A stretch of 64,000 nt of DNA from NCBI GenBank assembly GCA_032622095.1, contig CP136069.1, forward strand, positions 84,154,958 through 84,218,957. Direction: 5' to 3'. Positions 21,458-33,814 of this stretch are shown in pieces. Each line of letters starts with the position of its first letter. Position 1 is the first letter of the stretch. Source of the DNA: Siphonodentalium dalli (Eukaryota; Mollusca; Scaphopoda; Gadilida; Siphonodentaliidae). Under the pieces are notes generated by a model that worked only from the letters and a program-made list of their open reading frames with translations, searched no databases and was not told the origin of the DNA. A program made the translations under genes and the position numbers.

Positions 21458-23990
21458 CACAGGAGCTTGGAATTTGGTCAAAATCCCTCTTTTATTGGCA
21501 GAACCACCACCCTGGACCATAGGTCACGGAAGGAACGAAACACGAATTTGTTGCCACCCATTTTGAACTCAACTGTATTCCTACAAAAAATATATTTTCA
21601 CTAAAAACTTTTGGTACCTCTTACACCTTAGATGCCAATCTACAACATTCCATAGGTATATTTTTCCAGTTCTTCGAAAACCTCACTTTATTTCGGTAAT
21701 GTATTGTAAATTCACCAACGAACACAAATCTGCGACACCTCCATCATCCGTTGTAGAATCTGAGTAGCGGAAATGGTACCGAAATATGCGGAAACTTTAA
21801 AACTATGATCCGGAGACGGATAGCATGAAAGTACCGTTTATAATTTCGAACATAGCTGCTGATTACATGTTTATTACATGACCGTACCGATGCACTGATC
21901 ATCATGAACTTTTTGATGGATGATAACATTGGCGTCTAGATGGGAACGAATCATTTTGGGCTCATTTGCATAAAAACATGGCCGCTGACAGTTTGCCGAC
22001 AGAGAAAACAACAACTTTGAAATAAAGGGATATAATCATATAACAAGGCCCACGTGCATTTTCGCATAATTGTTTAGAGTTATATCCCTTCGACAATAGC
22101 GCTCAACACCACACATTAAGGACCACATTCGGTTTCAAATTTCCATTTTATTTATTCGTGAGGAATTGGACATTTGTGAGACTATTTATTAGTGGTAATT
22201 GGTAGTTGGTAGCACCGTGAGACTTCAATGCACATAGTATACGGCAGCCCTGGGAATTAGCATCGACAATGGGCAGTGCCGAGGCAAAAGCCGACGCGAA
22301 ATGAATTTGCGTCAGCATTTTTTAGCCGAGGAAAATAAATATAGACATGTTCAATTAGTTTGTGAATTTGACGTTCGTTGAAGTGATAGTGATGCCATGA
22401 TCCGTACGGCACATGTCCACAAAATAATTTTACTCGCAATTTGCACACATTGACACGATCAGCTAGTTTGGTCAATAAAAATCTGACATCGTAATCCGCC
22501 TCCAAGCAACCGGTTACGGTTGATAGAGCAAGCTGCACCAACTTGAAAGGAGGTCATTGTGCCAGTCGCATACGCGCGACATACCAATCATCTCACAACG
22601 TCGCCAACTAATGCTAGCGCTTTGATGTTTCCGACGAAGCATATCCAACTTGACAAGCACGTGCTCCGATGTTTTTTAACTTTTTCGACCGCGTATTTCC
22701 GGGAAGTTTGGGACTATTATACATTTATACTTGCTCTAACTTCCCTGTTTGTTGGGACCATATGATGGGTTTCAACCTACATGGAGAATATTATAACTTG
22801 GGACGGTATTACGATATTTTTATTTCAGACGATATTATTGACGATATCAAAATTAAAACCGGATATACCCGATATATCGTCATATCGCCCAGCACTATTC
22901 ATTGGGGCTCGCCTGAATATGAAAAGCTGGCTACGAATGTGATCGCCATAGAAAAGCTGGCTACGAATGTGATCGCCATAGAAAAGCTGGCTACATTTGT
23001 GATCGATTAAAAAACCTGGCTACGAATGTGATCGGATCGCGGAGCCTTGTGACAATGACCCCATCAGCGTAAGTTACATTAAGTAATGTTTTTAATATTG
23101 TTTTGGTATTTTTGATTTTGAGAAAAACAATGCCGATGGTGGCTAGCTGTCTTGAATTTAAAAATTGAATTTCCAATTCATGAGCACAGGCTATATAAGG
23201 AGTTTATAACTATAAGGAGTTTTGGTCCCCTTATGACCAATAATTGCAACCAGTAGCATTACAAAGTCAAGTAGTACATATAGGCCTACCGGTACATAAC
23301 GAACATAAAACAAGAAGAAAAAAACAATACCACGTGGTCGTGCCATAAATAGAAATAAATTATATATGAAATATTTGTACAAATTACCATTCAGTCAAAT
23401 GAAGAATATCTTCTTGGGTAGTCGTCATTTTCATGAGATGATAACAGCAGACACAGAAAAATACAGAAATTTTCAGGAAAATGCACAAAACATCAGGATT
23501 AGATCTTCAAAAACGAGCATAGTATGACGCAAACATAAACTGATTTAAGTTTTCTGGCGCCTAAGTTCGAAAACCGCACGCACTTTCAAATATTTTTGAA
23601 TTTCGCGGGCTTTAAATTAGGTTTCGATTTTTATTTCGTTCCGACTTTGTTATTCCGGAAAAATGGTTTTGTGCCATTTGTCATTCAGAGTCTACAACGG
23701 ATGATGGAGGTGTCGCAGATTTGTGTTCGTTGGTGAATTTACAATACATTACCGAAATAAAGTGAGGTTTTCGAAGAACTGGAAAAATATACCTATGGAA
23801 TGTTGTAGATTGGTATCTAAGGTGTAAGAGGTACCAAAAGTTTTTAGTGAAAATATATTTTTTGTAGGAATACAGTTGAGTTCAAAATGGGTGGCAACAA
23901 ATTCGTGTTTCGTTCCTTCCGTGACCTATGGTCCCGGGTGGTGGTTCTGCCAATAAAAGAGGGATTTTGACCAAATTCCAAGCTCCTGTG
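21458..23990. mobile_element. 2.5-kb fold-back transposon with 306-bp terminal inverted repeats
   Basis: The arms 21458-21763 and 23685-23990 are inverted copies differing at only about three or four positions. They start CACAGGAGCTTGGAATTTGG and end CCAAGCTCCTGTG. The flanks carry GTTTAAT on both sides (21451-21457 and 23991-23997), a 7-bp target duplication. Long arms of this kind are typical of Mutator-like or fold-back elements, but the short duplication leaves the superfamily open. The interior holds a family-E-like patch (about 21890-21990), a small hairpin near 22025-22090, a minisatellite at 22921-23034 and short frames without a recognisable transposase. Confidence 0.88.
22921..23034. 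repeat. 30-bp minisatellite
   Basis: About four units of GAAAAGCTGGCTACGAATGT plus GATCGCCATA stand head to tail; the last units are diverged. It lies inside the fold-back element. Confidence 0.85.
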
Positions 23991-24111
23991 GTTTAATTAA
24001 CAGATAAAAATGACGGTGTGTGTTGTTAATTTTGATAAAAATATTTATTTGAGCAAGATTATTCTCACTTTGTATTTGGTCACCCTACCGGAGTGTTTCA
24101 CATCACTTTAA

Positions 24112-25289
24112 CTGAAATTGCTGTTTTGTTTTGTTTTGTTTTTTTGTTTGTTTGTTTTTTGAAAACCCACGAACATGACGTCACGGTGTTCCCGTGACAT
24201 TATTTTCTCGGCGTTTGAATAGCCAATTAGAACCTGTTATCGTAATTGTCGGTTGACTTGACAACCAGCCTTTCGCGAACAACCAAGCTAGCACGCGGCT
24301 TCGAATACAACACAAATTATAGAAAACCATTTCACTCTCTCACTTTACCCTTGTCAATTTTTATTATGACTTTAGACCATCAAAACCATCGGCAAACATG
24401 AACTTTCAACAAATCTAGCTATCAAAGTGATAAATCATAAATCAGCAAACATGAGCGAGACAGATGGAAGTAGGGACGGTTGTTAGTTCACATGCGACCG
24501 GATAAATAATACACGGAAGAACTACTACACTCCTGAAACAACTGACAACAGTGTATACCGGTATACATGTATATCTACGGTGTTTATATACATGACAACG
24601 AATTTGAGACGCACATACACCGTCTATAGAAATTGGCGTCTGTACCAAAATGTCATATATTTAATTGCTTCTATATACAAGTGGCACACCACCCACCGTA
24701 TATCTTCTTATATCGAAAGTTTTGTCTTCGAATCTGTGAAATATCACGCCGTGCGCACGAGAAAGTTCGTTCGTTTTTCGTTTGGTCACATTAAAAGTAT
24801 ATTAAACAAAACTGGTTTATCATAATATTGGATCACACAAGGCATAACGATATCTGACCCACTAACGATAAATGAATCCGTTATAAGTTCACTAATATTT
24901 AGATAAATTTCACTATGACAAAACTCGATACAATGGAAAAATGTTCCATGCACTTATAGAGTTTACCAATCTGAGTTCGGTCTTGAGGGTGATCTAAAAA
25001 CGCTAACAAATAAAGATGTAGTTATATTAGCCAGGTTCGATCAGATGTAGAAATTACCGACTACCCATCGAGACTGGTTCTTGTGAGAATATCGACAAGA
25101 GATATATTAGCATAATAATATGCAATACCGAGGCTATTGGTGACAATATAATTATTTGATGAAATGCACCTTGCGTGAATCATGTAGAAGACGATATCTA
25201 TACCTTCTGGTTTAACCAATGACCCAGCATTGTCTATTTACATTTAAAACTCTTATGAACTCAAGAAATATGGTTACCTTACACAAGCT
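24112..25289. other. No recognised gene; TTTTG/TTTG tract at start
   Basis: A (TTTTG)n and (TTTG)n tract spans about 24122-24160, directly after D1. A TGACGTCA word lies near 24178. Small frames around 24442-24825 show no domain. Nothing further can be supported. Confidence 0.45.
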
Positions 25290-25725
25290 CTTCGAATTTT
25301 GTTATAGTGACTTGACATGCGGTTTTAAACAAAATCTGATTAAAATACTATAAATCATCACCATTTGAAACATATGTGCTTCATAAGATGGCCATAGAGA
25401 AATAGAAAACAGATGAAATCAGAAAAAGATTCCCCCCGTTTTGGCTCCCAGAATACAACAGAATTCAAAATAAATAATGAATTTTCAATGGAAGGGGAAT
25501 AACTCTATCTTTAAGATATAGAGTTATCCATTGAAAATAATACACATTTTACTGCAATCTAGATGACAAAAACACACCGGTAACTCAACAAAAACATGTT
25601 CACAGTTTATTACACCGATAAGTTGATAATACAATATTCTGGAGCTTCCTCTTTCACATGGTATATAATATGGCAATTAATTTATATATGTGATCTGGGG
25701 GTTCGAAAATTAAGTGGGCCTTTAA
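25290..25725. mobile_element. Family A TTAA element, copy A4 (left end decayed)
   Basis: The interior follows A1, with ATCTATCTTTAAGATATAGA at the hairpin and TTGGAGCTTCCTCTTTCA near the right. The right end is intact (GAAAATTAAGTGGGCCTTTAA). The left inverted repeat is degraded to CTTCGAATTTTGTTATAG. Confidence 0.8.
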
Positions 25726-26657
25726 TTTTGTACCTCTCATATCATAAACATGTTTAAAGACACGGTTGGCCTTGGCGGTGGGTATCCTGTGAAAATATCT
25801 CCACCCGTCAAAAACCGCCACAAACAGAAAGAACATCAAAATGTAGATAGACTTTGTCCGTATACAAATAAGAAATATCTCATAAACAGTATGTTATGGT
25901 CATATGTTTGACCATTGTTATGTAAACAAAAGCATAAAAAGTAACTTTTCTGGTGTTTGTATATATTATGATGGTAAACATAAAGAGCGTTATTTGTTGT
26001 TGAATACCTTATATGGAACTAATAAAGAGCGTTTATGCCATTTGTGTGTGATTAGCCAGTAGCATTGTGCTGTCTTCTGTAACACAATCAGGCTCTTGCT
26101 TAAGTAAAATATAGTAGGTCTTTATGATAACATGCTGTTTACGCGATGGTCATGGTATATATGAACGGAACTGTATGCGTTTTAATGTTTTTCTGTTTAC
26201 GGTGTTTGGAACAAATATGAATATTTTCGACAATCAAGGCCGCACGTGCCTTTAAGGGAGTGAATAAATGAATCCGAATCTGAATCTGAATCTGAATCTG
26301 AATATGATGCCCTATATTTATTTGCAGCTCGGGGTATGTACACGCGAGTGGGTCTCTTGTTTACTAGAATATAGTATGCAAATTGAATGAAGGCTAAAAG
26401 AAATATGTAAAATTTATGTGATGAGCAAATGGTCGATTAATGTCAAAAGGTACCTATTGTACCTGTTGTATAATTGGCACGCGTCGAGAACACGCGTAGA
26501 CAGTTATTTTCCATGACATCCATCACCGACAATTGAGATTGCACCTGTGATCGCATATAAATACAAGCAATTTCACGTTTGATGCATGGTAGACTGAGTT
26601 AAATTTAGCCGTTTGTTATAAGACTGACACCACAACGAGTATTATAACATTGTAATT
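25726..26657. other. No recognised gene; short (GAATCT)n repeat
   Basis: A hexamer repeat GAATCT lies at about 26272-26305 next to GTGAATAAATGAATCC. The rest is AT-rich with no feature I can support. Confidence 0.5.
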
Positions 26658-27102
26658 TTAAAGGTACTCAATCCGATTCGACGGTCCCCATATCATCAGA
26701 TTCCAACAACAACTACATTTTTTGAAATGCCAATTCAGTTATCAGAATCGATTAATTGCCCAAAAATAATGCTAACCACAGTCAACTATAGTATAAAATT
26801 GCCCAAAACCTGTTAGTTATCAACGTTTTGTTCAACGAAATTTTGCCAGTTTTCAAATATCTGACACAAAAAGGCCACTGGTTTTTAGAGTTATCGATAT
26901 TCATCCGCTATCTGGTCAGATAAGTTCTTCTCGTCGACAGTTTACTGGGCCACTTAAAATTTAAATAATAGATCTCAAACATCGATATCTGATCACTCCT
27001 AGCTTTGATGGGTGGGTTCCTCGACTCGAATCAAATATGTTTTACCCCCGCAACCAAGGAAATAGTAATACTGGAGCGTTAATTCGGATTGAGTACCTTT
27101 AA
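26658..27102. mobile_element. Family B TTAA element, copy B3
   Basis: TTAAAGGTACTCAATCCG and GGATTGAGTACCTTTAA bound about 445 bp with B-type interior (GTTCCTCGACTCGAATCAAA). Its right TTAA doubles as the left TTAA of C4. Confidence 0.85.
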
Positions 27103-27940
27103 GATGGACTGTACGCCAATTTCGTTAAATTCCCGGTAATAACAACGATCTAATATCGATACTATATATATATACAAAAAAAAAAAAATTGAGCCGAATT
27201 TGTCTTCTGTAAACGTCCCGGTTAAAGTGATGTGAAACACTCCAGTAGAGTGATCAAATAGAAATGGAGAATAATCTTGTTCAACGTAGTTATTTTAACA
27301 AATATTATATCTAAATCTACAACACACACCATCTTCATATGTATTAATTAAACGCAGTGACTCTCGATGGTGAAATCGTTTTCGTTAGTTTATTGCCAAT
27401 AGATACGTCCCGAATCGAGTAGTAAATATTTACAATTGAGCGTAGTTCAGACGATGTTTTCTATGGAGTGGTATATATGGTCGATTTGCTTCAGATTTTT
27501 GGCCGTGTTAGTAGAATTTTGCATTCCTCCAATTGACATAGTGCCTGAATATACTAACTTAGCAGTTTCATGCACCCGAACAAGTACATAATATCTTTAA
27601 TATAAATTTACTTTATGGCTCCTGCCATCCATTATAAGCTATATATGTTTCCATGTATTCAAGGCTGAGTCAAATTAATTGACGGTTACGGATTGGTATA
27701 TACAGTAAGTCTTGGCGAAATTGCAATGTTTCGTGTCAAATCAATGGACAAATTAACGCGTGGCACACACCATGTAAAAATATGTTGATACGGGGCGTAA
27801 ATTCAAGCCACTCACTGACTATAAAATAAACATTACTTCGTATTCAGTATACAGTCAAATAATGGAAATTTTGTTATCTTATTCTACGAAGCAGATACTA
27901 TAGAAACATTTGAGACATTTTGATTACAGTCTCCCTTTAA
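27099..27940. mobile_element. Family C TTAA element, copy C4 (interrupted by D2)
   Basis: The left end TTAAGATGGACTGTACGCCA and the right end TTACAGTCTCCCTTTAA are C ends. The C interior (AATTAACGCGTGGCACACAC, GATACGGGGCGTAAATTCAA) is broken at 27222-27600 by a D element. A short C segment near the break is missing. Confidence 0.8.
27222..27600. mobile_element. Family D TTAA element, copy D2 (complete)
   Basis: TTAAAGTGATGTGAAACACT on the left and AACAAGTACATAATATCTTTAA-type right end define a 379-bp unit at a TTAA inside C4. It serves as the uninterrupted reference that reveals the insertion in D1. Confidence 0.85.
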
Positions 27941-28068
27941 CGCGGTTTTTGTTCCACTGATAAAAACAATGAAAACCAAATGTAACATATAAACTAGACC
28001 TATATGTATATATACAGAAACGAAATGTTATTTTAAGTGAAAAAAATGACTGCCCCTCTATATTTACG

Positions 28069-29021
28069 TATCCTGATATATCAGGTTATTATCCTGATAT
28101 ATCAGGTTATGTATCCTGATATATCAGGTTATTACATTGCCTGTGTACCATACAAGTTTATAGTATATCATAATAAATGAATGAATAGGATCCATATAAT
28201 GTTGGATTCTACATGTAAAACCTATCAGCCAACATCAAAATTATTGAATGGGAATCCATAAAATATTGAATTCATATATAATCGAATAATGTCTAATTAT
28301 ATAGTCTAGTCATTTATAGGTTGTCGAGTATTTGAAAACTGTTCACTGTAACAGTATTTGATTTTCATGTACACTTCTTCATTATTAGTTATAAAACATT
28401 GTTAGTCATGTAATCTTAAAACCTTTGCAGTATCAAAATCTTTTAAACGTGGTATCCTTTACACCGCCTGTATAGCATAACAGTTTAAGGTATATCATAA
28501 TAAATGAACGAATGGGATCCATATAATGTTGGATTATACCTGTAAAACATATCAGTCTGCATCAAAATTATGGAATGGGAATCCATAAAATATTGAATTC
28601 ATATATAATCGAATATTGTCTAATTATATAGTAATTAATTGGTAATCGAGTTTGCAAACTTTCCACTGTAACAGTATTGTTTTTTTTTGTTTTTTTCATG
28701 TACACTTCATCCTTGTTAGTTACAAAACATTGTTAGTCGTGTAATCTTAAATCTTTGCAGTAACAATACATTTTAAGCGTGTAATCCTTCACACTGCCGG
28801 TATACCATAACAGTCTATGGTATAGCATAATAAATGAATGAACGGGATCGATATAATGTTGGATTCTACGCCGTTAATTTTATTGATGATATATACAAGA
28901 ATCCAACCATCCACAAGCCTCCGCCAATGAGACAACGCTCTGGATTATTCGAGACATATAACCTGATATATCAAGATAATAACCTGATATGCTAGGATAC
29001 GTAACCTGATATATCAGGATA
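28069..29021. mobile_element. Palindrome-capped element with ~329-bp internal tandem repeats
   Basis: Three CCTGATATATCAGG palindromes with TTAT spacers stand at 28069-28132. Three more, slightly diverged, stand inverted at 28959-29021; the flanking CCTCT..TTTA is also mirrored. Between them a 327-330 bp unit is repeated about 2.2 times, with GATCCATATAATGTTGGAT and AATAAATGAATGAA at 28172, 28499 and 28829. No transposase is seen. The arrangement looks like one mobile unit of unknown class. Confidence 0.7.
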
Positions 29022-29541
29022 CTAAATGAAGAGGATGTGGTGGTTCCAGGCCGCCGTAGAATATAAATGTATTGAACATTCAATACCAAACAAGATAGCG
29101 TCTTTCGTGTCGTATTATCGCTTCCGGGAACTAGGAGTCTATGCCTGCAGGGGATAATTCGGAGTATATCGCTTAATCTTTCCAGGCTATATAAAGCTAG
29201 ATTTTGTGTCAGGAAATTGTTCTAATGTAATGTTTATTATCTTCAAACCGTCGCCGCAACCTATATGTGATGCAGCTTTGGGCAGCAATTTGGGGTCATT
29301 TGAACCATGAATGTGCCCAAGGTTTACGTTGGGTGGGCGATGTGTGTGTTTTGTGGAGTGCAAGAGCTATACATTTGACTCCACCGCTGGTACATACTCC
29401 ATATTTATCCAAAGTTCTAATCCATTGTCTTCGAAGAGAAACCATTGCTTCCTAATGTTCATACTCTATATATATTTATCAGCAGGAATTGCTCCTGATT
29501 TGACCTATACCATTAGGCTAAAATAAATGTGTTTACTCCGT
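29022..29541. other. No recognised gene
   Basis: Overlapping plus-strand frames occur at 29267-29526 but lack domains. No clear repeat is visible apart from a phrase (ATACCATTAGGCTAAAATAA) that recurs near 30139. Confidence 0.45.
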
Positions 29542-29662
29542 TTGTAAAATTAGCATTATTATTCGTGTAGGGCAGGGGGGGAGTCGGAAAAAATTTGCAG
29601 GCACGTATGCTGATTTTTGACTTTCGACCCTTGTTGGGACCCACCCACCCCCGTGTCCAAAT
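29542..29662. repeat. 121-bp segment copied again at 30589
   Basis: TTGTAAAATTAGCATTATTA ... ACCCCCGTGTCCAAAT is repeated at 30589-30708 with one G fewer in the G-run and otherwise apparent identity. The context right of this copy continues into TTTTTGTCCG, while the second copy is embedded in TC repeats. Confidence 0.9.
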
Positions 29663-29799
29663 TTTTGTCCGTTTTCGGCCGTTTTTCCCGACCATTTTTT
29701 GACACCCACCCCCTTTTAACACTAAAACAGAGATTTGCGGTGGGAAATTCACTGTAAACAGCTGTATATGAATTTCTGTGCATAATATTAGTCATGGAT

Positions 29800-30240
29800 G
29801 TTAACATAGACATGTAAATAGGAACAAGTCATTTTGGAGTCATTCGGTCCAAAAAAAACATGGCTGCCAGCAGCCATCTTGGATTTCAAAATTCAATCCA
29901 TTAGCATGGGCTACAGGCTATACTGTTTGTCTGATCATCATGAAATTTGTCATTTATGTTAATATTGACATATTGATGTGTTTTAAGCCAAACTCATTGC
30001 AAAAACAGTCAAAAAGAATTGCAGGAAAAATATTTTTGAGTTCCGGAAAAAATTGTTTGTTGGTCCTATCGACAACCCACCCACCCCGGTATACGTGCCC
30101 GGAAAAAAACTTTTTTTCCACCCCCCCCCCCCCCCCCTGTACCATTAGGCTAAAAAAATGTGTTTTCTCCGTTTGTAAAGTTAGCATTATTATCCGTGTA
30201 GGGGTGCAATTATGGGAACATTAAAAGTCAAATATATCTA
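29800..30240. repeat. Family E-like fragment plus poly-C tract and partial segment copy
   Basis: ACATGGCTGCCAGCAGCCAT and CTGATCATCATGAAATTTGT near 29860-29950 resemble family E. A poly-C run occupies about 30119-30138. ACCATTAGGCTAAAAAAATG and GTTAGCATTATTATCCGTGT at 30140-30205 are a diverged partial copy of the 29505-29570 sequence. Confidence 0.55.
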
Positions 30241-30565
30241 CGACAAAATCACACACAAGTTCAGCATGGATATTGTTAAGCGAGCTTTCGATTTCACGCT
30301 GTTATCAAATTAAGTTACTATCGAGCTCAAACGAGTGCGGGAGATATCCAGGGGGTGATAACATGTCACACCGGATCTCTTTGTGTTGATGTTTACTTTA
30401 AACATATTTTATTGTAAATTCATTTACAACGGGATTTGCATGGGTACACGTTTTAACAACTTACAATGTCCCGCTCCCAGATACAATCTATATATGAATT
30501 TAAACAAGATGACAGAGAATATATACACGATGAGGTTGCATAGATTTAGTCAATAAAAAAGAAGA

Positions 30566-30702
30566 ATCTCTCTCTCTCTCTCTCTCTCTTGTAAAATTAG
30601 CATTATTATTCGTGTAGGGCAGGGGGGAGTCGGAAAAAATTTGCAGGCACGTATGCTGATTTTTGACTTTCGACCCTTGTTGGGACCCACCCACCCCCGT
30701 GT

Positions 30703-30782
<80 letters not shown>

Positions 30783-30784
30783 CA

Positions 30785-30818
<34 letters not shown>
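30566..30818. repeat. (TC)n microsatellite interrupted by a 120-bp copy
   Basis: TC dinucleotides run at 30566-30588 and 30709-30818, the latter broken once near 30780. Between them is the 120-bp copy of 29542-29662. Arg-Glu and Ser-Leu repeat frames on either strand are artefacts of the microsatellite. Confidence 0.95.
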
Positions 30819-30820
<2 letters not shown>

Positions 30821-33226
30821 ATTAGATTGTAATGTAACAATAAATACAACAACACCGGGGGGGGGGTAACAAAATGCAGGAAGGTTTGCCGGGGTGGGTG
30901 GGTGAGTGGTCCGAGTGTTTTTTGACAACCTCTTGCAAATGTTTTACTAAAGAAATTTTGTGCCCATGTATAATTGACAATTATAACAGTTTAAAACATA
31001 TTATAACTGCAAAAACATCATATTTATGTTACTGTGACCTCATATGGGCATTATTGGAAATGACATTAAGCTATGGCATGTCGCATGTGGGACCGTGAGG
31101 TGAAAAACTTCCTTTCCGACACCCTTCGGACAGAACCCGGCATGGTCATATTTAGAAACATCTGAATGTGACTATAAAATTATCACGATATAGACGACAA
31201 CAGCAGTTGTCATCGGTGCATCGAGTCAATCAGTGAATATTTGCATATCTATAAACTCAAGATGACTAAATATGTTATAATCCCACAACACGTAAAGTAT
31301 ATATTGTGGGTATAGTAACTGCTTATCATTTATTGTAATAGTATTTGCCTCAGTAAACTAACAGCTTTCCACAGAGGCCACACCCACAGCGGTAGCTACT
31401 AGTCCCGCCCACTGGTAAAAATACTTTATCCACATAAATATTGTCTGTTACCAGAGATCGACTTCCGAAGTGAATACATCAGCACTTGCCCTTTTGTTAA
31501 CTAGCTGAAACAGACTCATGTATGATTCGTGCAAATTTGATCTTTTAACCAGTTTGATTTAAAAAAAATTATTTAAATTCAACTTTTTATTTTTTTACAT
31601 TGAACTTTGATCTGCTGTTGAAAAAAAAAAAAAAAAAATTTCAAATTGAATTTTTATTTATTTATTTAAAAAAAAAAAAAAAAATTATTTTTAGATTTTT
31701 AGATTGAATCTTTAAATTTTGTTTCAATTTGATTAACACATTTTTAAATTTAATTGAATTTTTTTGTTTTAATTTAATATTGAAATTTTCGTTTTAGATG
31801 TTTAGATTGAAAGTTCTTGCTAAAAAAATTAAAATTTTTGAAAATCAAATTTAACAAAAAGTAATTTGTTTAAATTTAAGGCCGTTATAACATCTGCCGG
31901 GGTACCCCGAGGCACCACACCAAATTTGGTTAAAATCGATCAAGGGCTCTGGAAAAAAAATTGCATACAGACTAGAACAGACAGACAGATCACTGAACTC
32001 TAATATATCTAAACCAGAGAACATACATTCGTTTTGCCATTAAATGTGAAAATTATGACAAGTGTCATGCTAAATGAAAAACATTGTTATAATCACGGAT
32101 AAATGTATAGCATCATGCCGCAAATATAAATCTCAGTATATTATGATTTGACAACAAAAAAGTTGTTTGAATATAGCCAATTTACCACTGAATGTATGCA
32201 TGGATATCAAAATTAGGGTGAAGAAAGATGGCAGCAGAATTTTCACTGCAGCCATTGGCCGGCTCAGACTCTGATTGGTTGAAAATATCTGCTGATAATT
32301 ATTTGATTGACAGCTGTGGAAAGGTCCATTGGTATGGAATAATGCTGAGCTGGTTGACAGACAAATAAGAAAATAGTTAGGAATTATGGAATTGTGTGTA
32401 TCCTTTACACAATGATCTATATATAGGCTTGTTAATCAGCAATTGAGTTCTAATTGCAGCCTGGTAAATCTCCTCTCTCTGTATCTCTCTAATTTCAAAA
32501 TATGTCAACTTAATAACTCATATGTCACGGACATGTCTACAAAATGTCAGCAGTGACCCGAAAGTCAAGATTGAGTTCACTGTCCTGATATAATGCTATC
32601 AGCTTAAAGGGTATTACAGCCAAAATAGCTAAACACATATTCGGTTCATGCAATAGCTAGCAGGGGAAAATTACCACCCAGGCTGACCAAGCATACTCTC
32701 ATCACACACTAACCTGGACATTCTAATACATGTATATGGTAGAGAAATTCCTATCAGTATCAGTCAGTATTTGAGATATTTTAATTTTAATTTTTCATTA
32801 AAACATAGCTGTGCTGAAACTGGTTAAACTGTTATTTAGACTAAATTGGGTAAGTTCCCCGTTGTATGAGCGATATGGGTAGGGTTTTTTTTGCTGTTTC
32901 GGACCAAAATTGTGCCGTTTCTGACCAAAATTAGTGAACTTTTTTGAGGTGGGTGTCAAAAAATTGGGAGTAAAATATATTTGTTTGTAGGTCTAGGGGT
33001 GATGGATCCCAGAAAATACCAGATGAAAAACAAACAAACAAACGAACAAAAACAAAAAACCCAAAAAACGTCAAATCTTCCTGCAATTGTTTTACTTACT
33101 TTATAGATGTCACGCAAATTTTAAGATGTCACTGTAGAGGGCGATTTTAATGTAATGTAGTTGGAAAGAACTCTATCGTATATATATTGTAACAATGGTG
33201 AACACGTCGAAATGGTGGAACACAAT
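30819..33226. other. No gene; AT-rich with a retroelement-like tail
   Basis: A and T homopolymers dominate 31555-31860. At 31880-31990 the series ACACCAAATTTGGTTAAAAT, CGATCAAGGGCTCTGGAA and AGACTAGAACAGACAGACAG resembles the 3' region of invertebrate non-LTR elements or their non-autonomous derivatives. GGGTGTCAAAAAATTGGGAG at 32951 resembles, inverted, 29694-29712. I can support no coding region. Confidence 0.45.
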
Positions 33227-33713
33227 TTAAAGGTACTCAATCCGTAAAGAGGGTCCCCATCTCAACAGATTCCAACAACAACAATCCGATCAGAGGGTCC
33301 TATATTACTATTTCTTTGGCTTTGGGGTAAAAAATATTTGATTCGAGTCGAGGAACCCATCAAACAAAGCTCAGAGTTATTAGATATTGATTTTTGAAAT
33401 TTGTTATATTCTCGAGATGAGTACTAATAATTGCCGTCAATTTCGTATCGTGCTCGAGATTTTTACACCAAAACTCTATTCAAACAGACAAGGGTGGATA
33501 ACTCTAAAATCAAGTGGTAATAATAACGCAATTTTGACTGAGTTCTGGGCCAGAAAGTATTCCCGATAATGAAAAATAATAGATTTCTAAAATTGATATC
33601 TAACAAATCTGAGCTTTGATGGGTGACTTCCTCGACTCGAATCAAATATTTTTGACCCCCGAAGCCATTGAAATAGTAATTGAGAGGAGTTTTATCGGAT
33701 TGAGTACCTTTAA
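33227..33713. mobile_element. Family B TTAA element, copy B4 (complete)
   Basis: TTAAAGGTACTCAATCCGTA on the left and CGGATTGAGTACCTTTAA on the right bound 487 bp. The two halves are themselves imperfect inverse copies (CTCGACTCGAATCAAATA against TTGATTCGAGTCGAGGAA), so the whole element can fold back. Confidence 0.9.
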
Positions 33714-33814
33714 TAGAGCACGCAAATATAAACGTCTAATTTCATTTAAACCAATATGTCAAGTGCACAACATATATATTGGTTGTTATTTATCATCTAT
33801 TAATGTTCATGTAA

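Larger units (their letters stand above)
21209..24111. mobile_element. Family D TTAA element, copy D1 (interrupted)
   Basis: The parts 21209-21457 and 23998-24111 together match D2 (27222-27600, inverted). Shared landmarks include ATGGACTTGTTCGAGTGCGT, CCACTCCATAGAAAACATCG and TGTTTCACATCACTTTAA. The ends are TTAA. The intervening 2.5 kb is the fold-back element annotated separately. Confidence 0.85.

Noticed and set aside
3341-24185. TGACGTCA words (near 151, 3342, 17208 and 24178) as CRE sites
   Set aside because: Isolated 8-mers in a 64-kb window, partly inside transposons, without a linked promoter; not enough to call regulatory sites.
30550-30855. Open frames coding Arg-Glu or Ser-Leu repeats
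   Set aside because: They are translations of the (TC)n microsatellite and have no other coding evidence.
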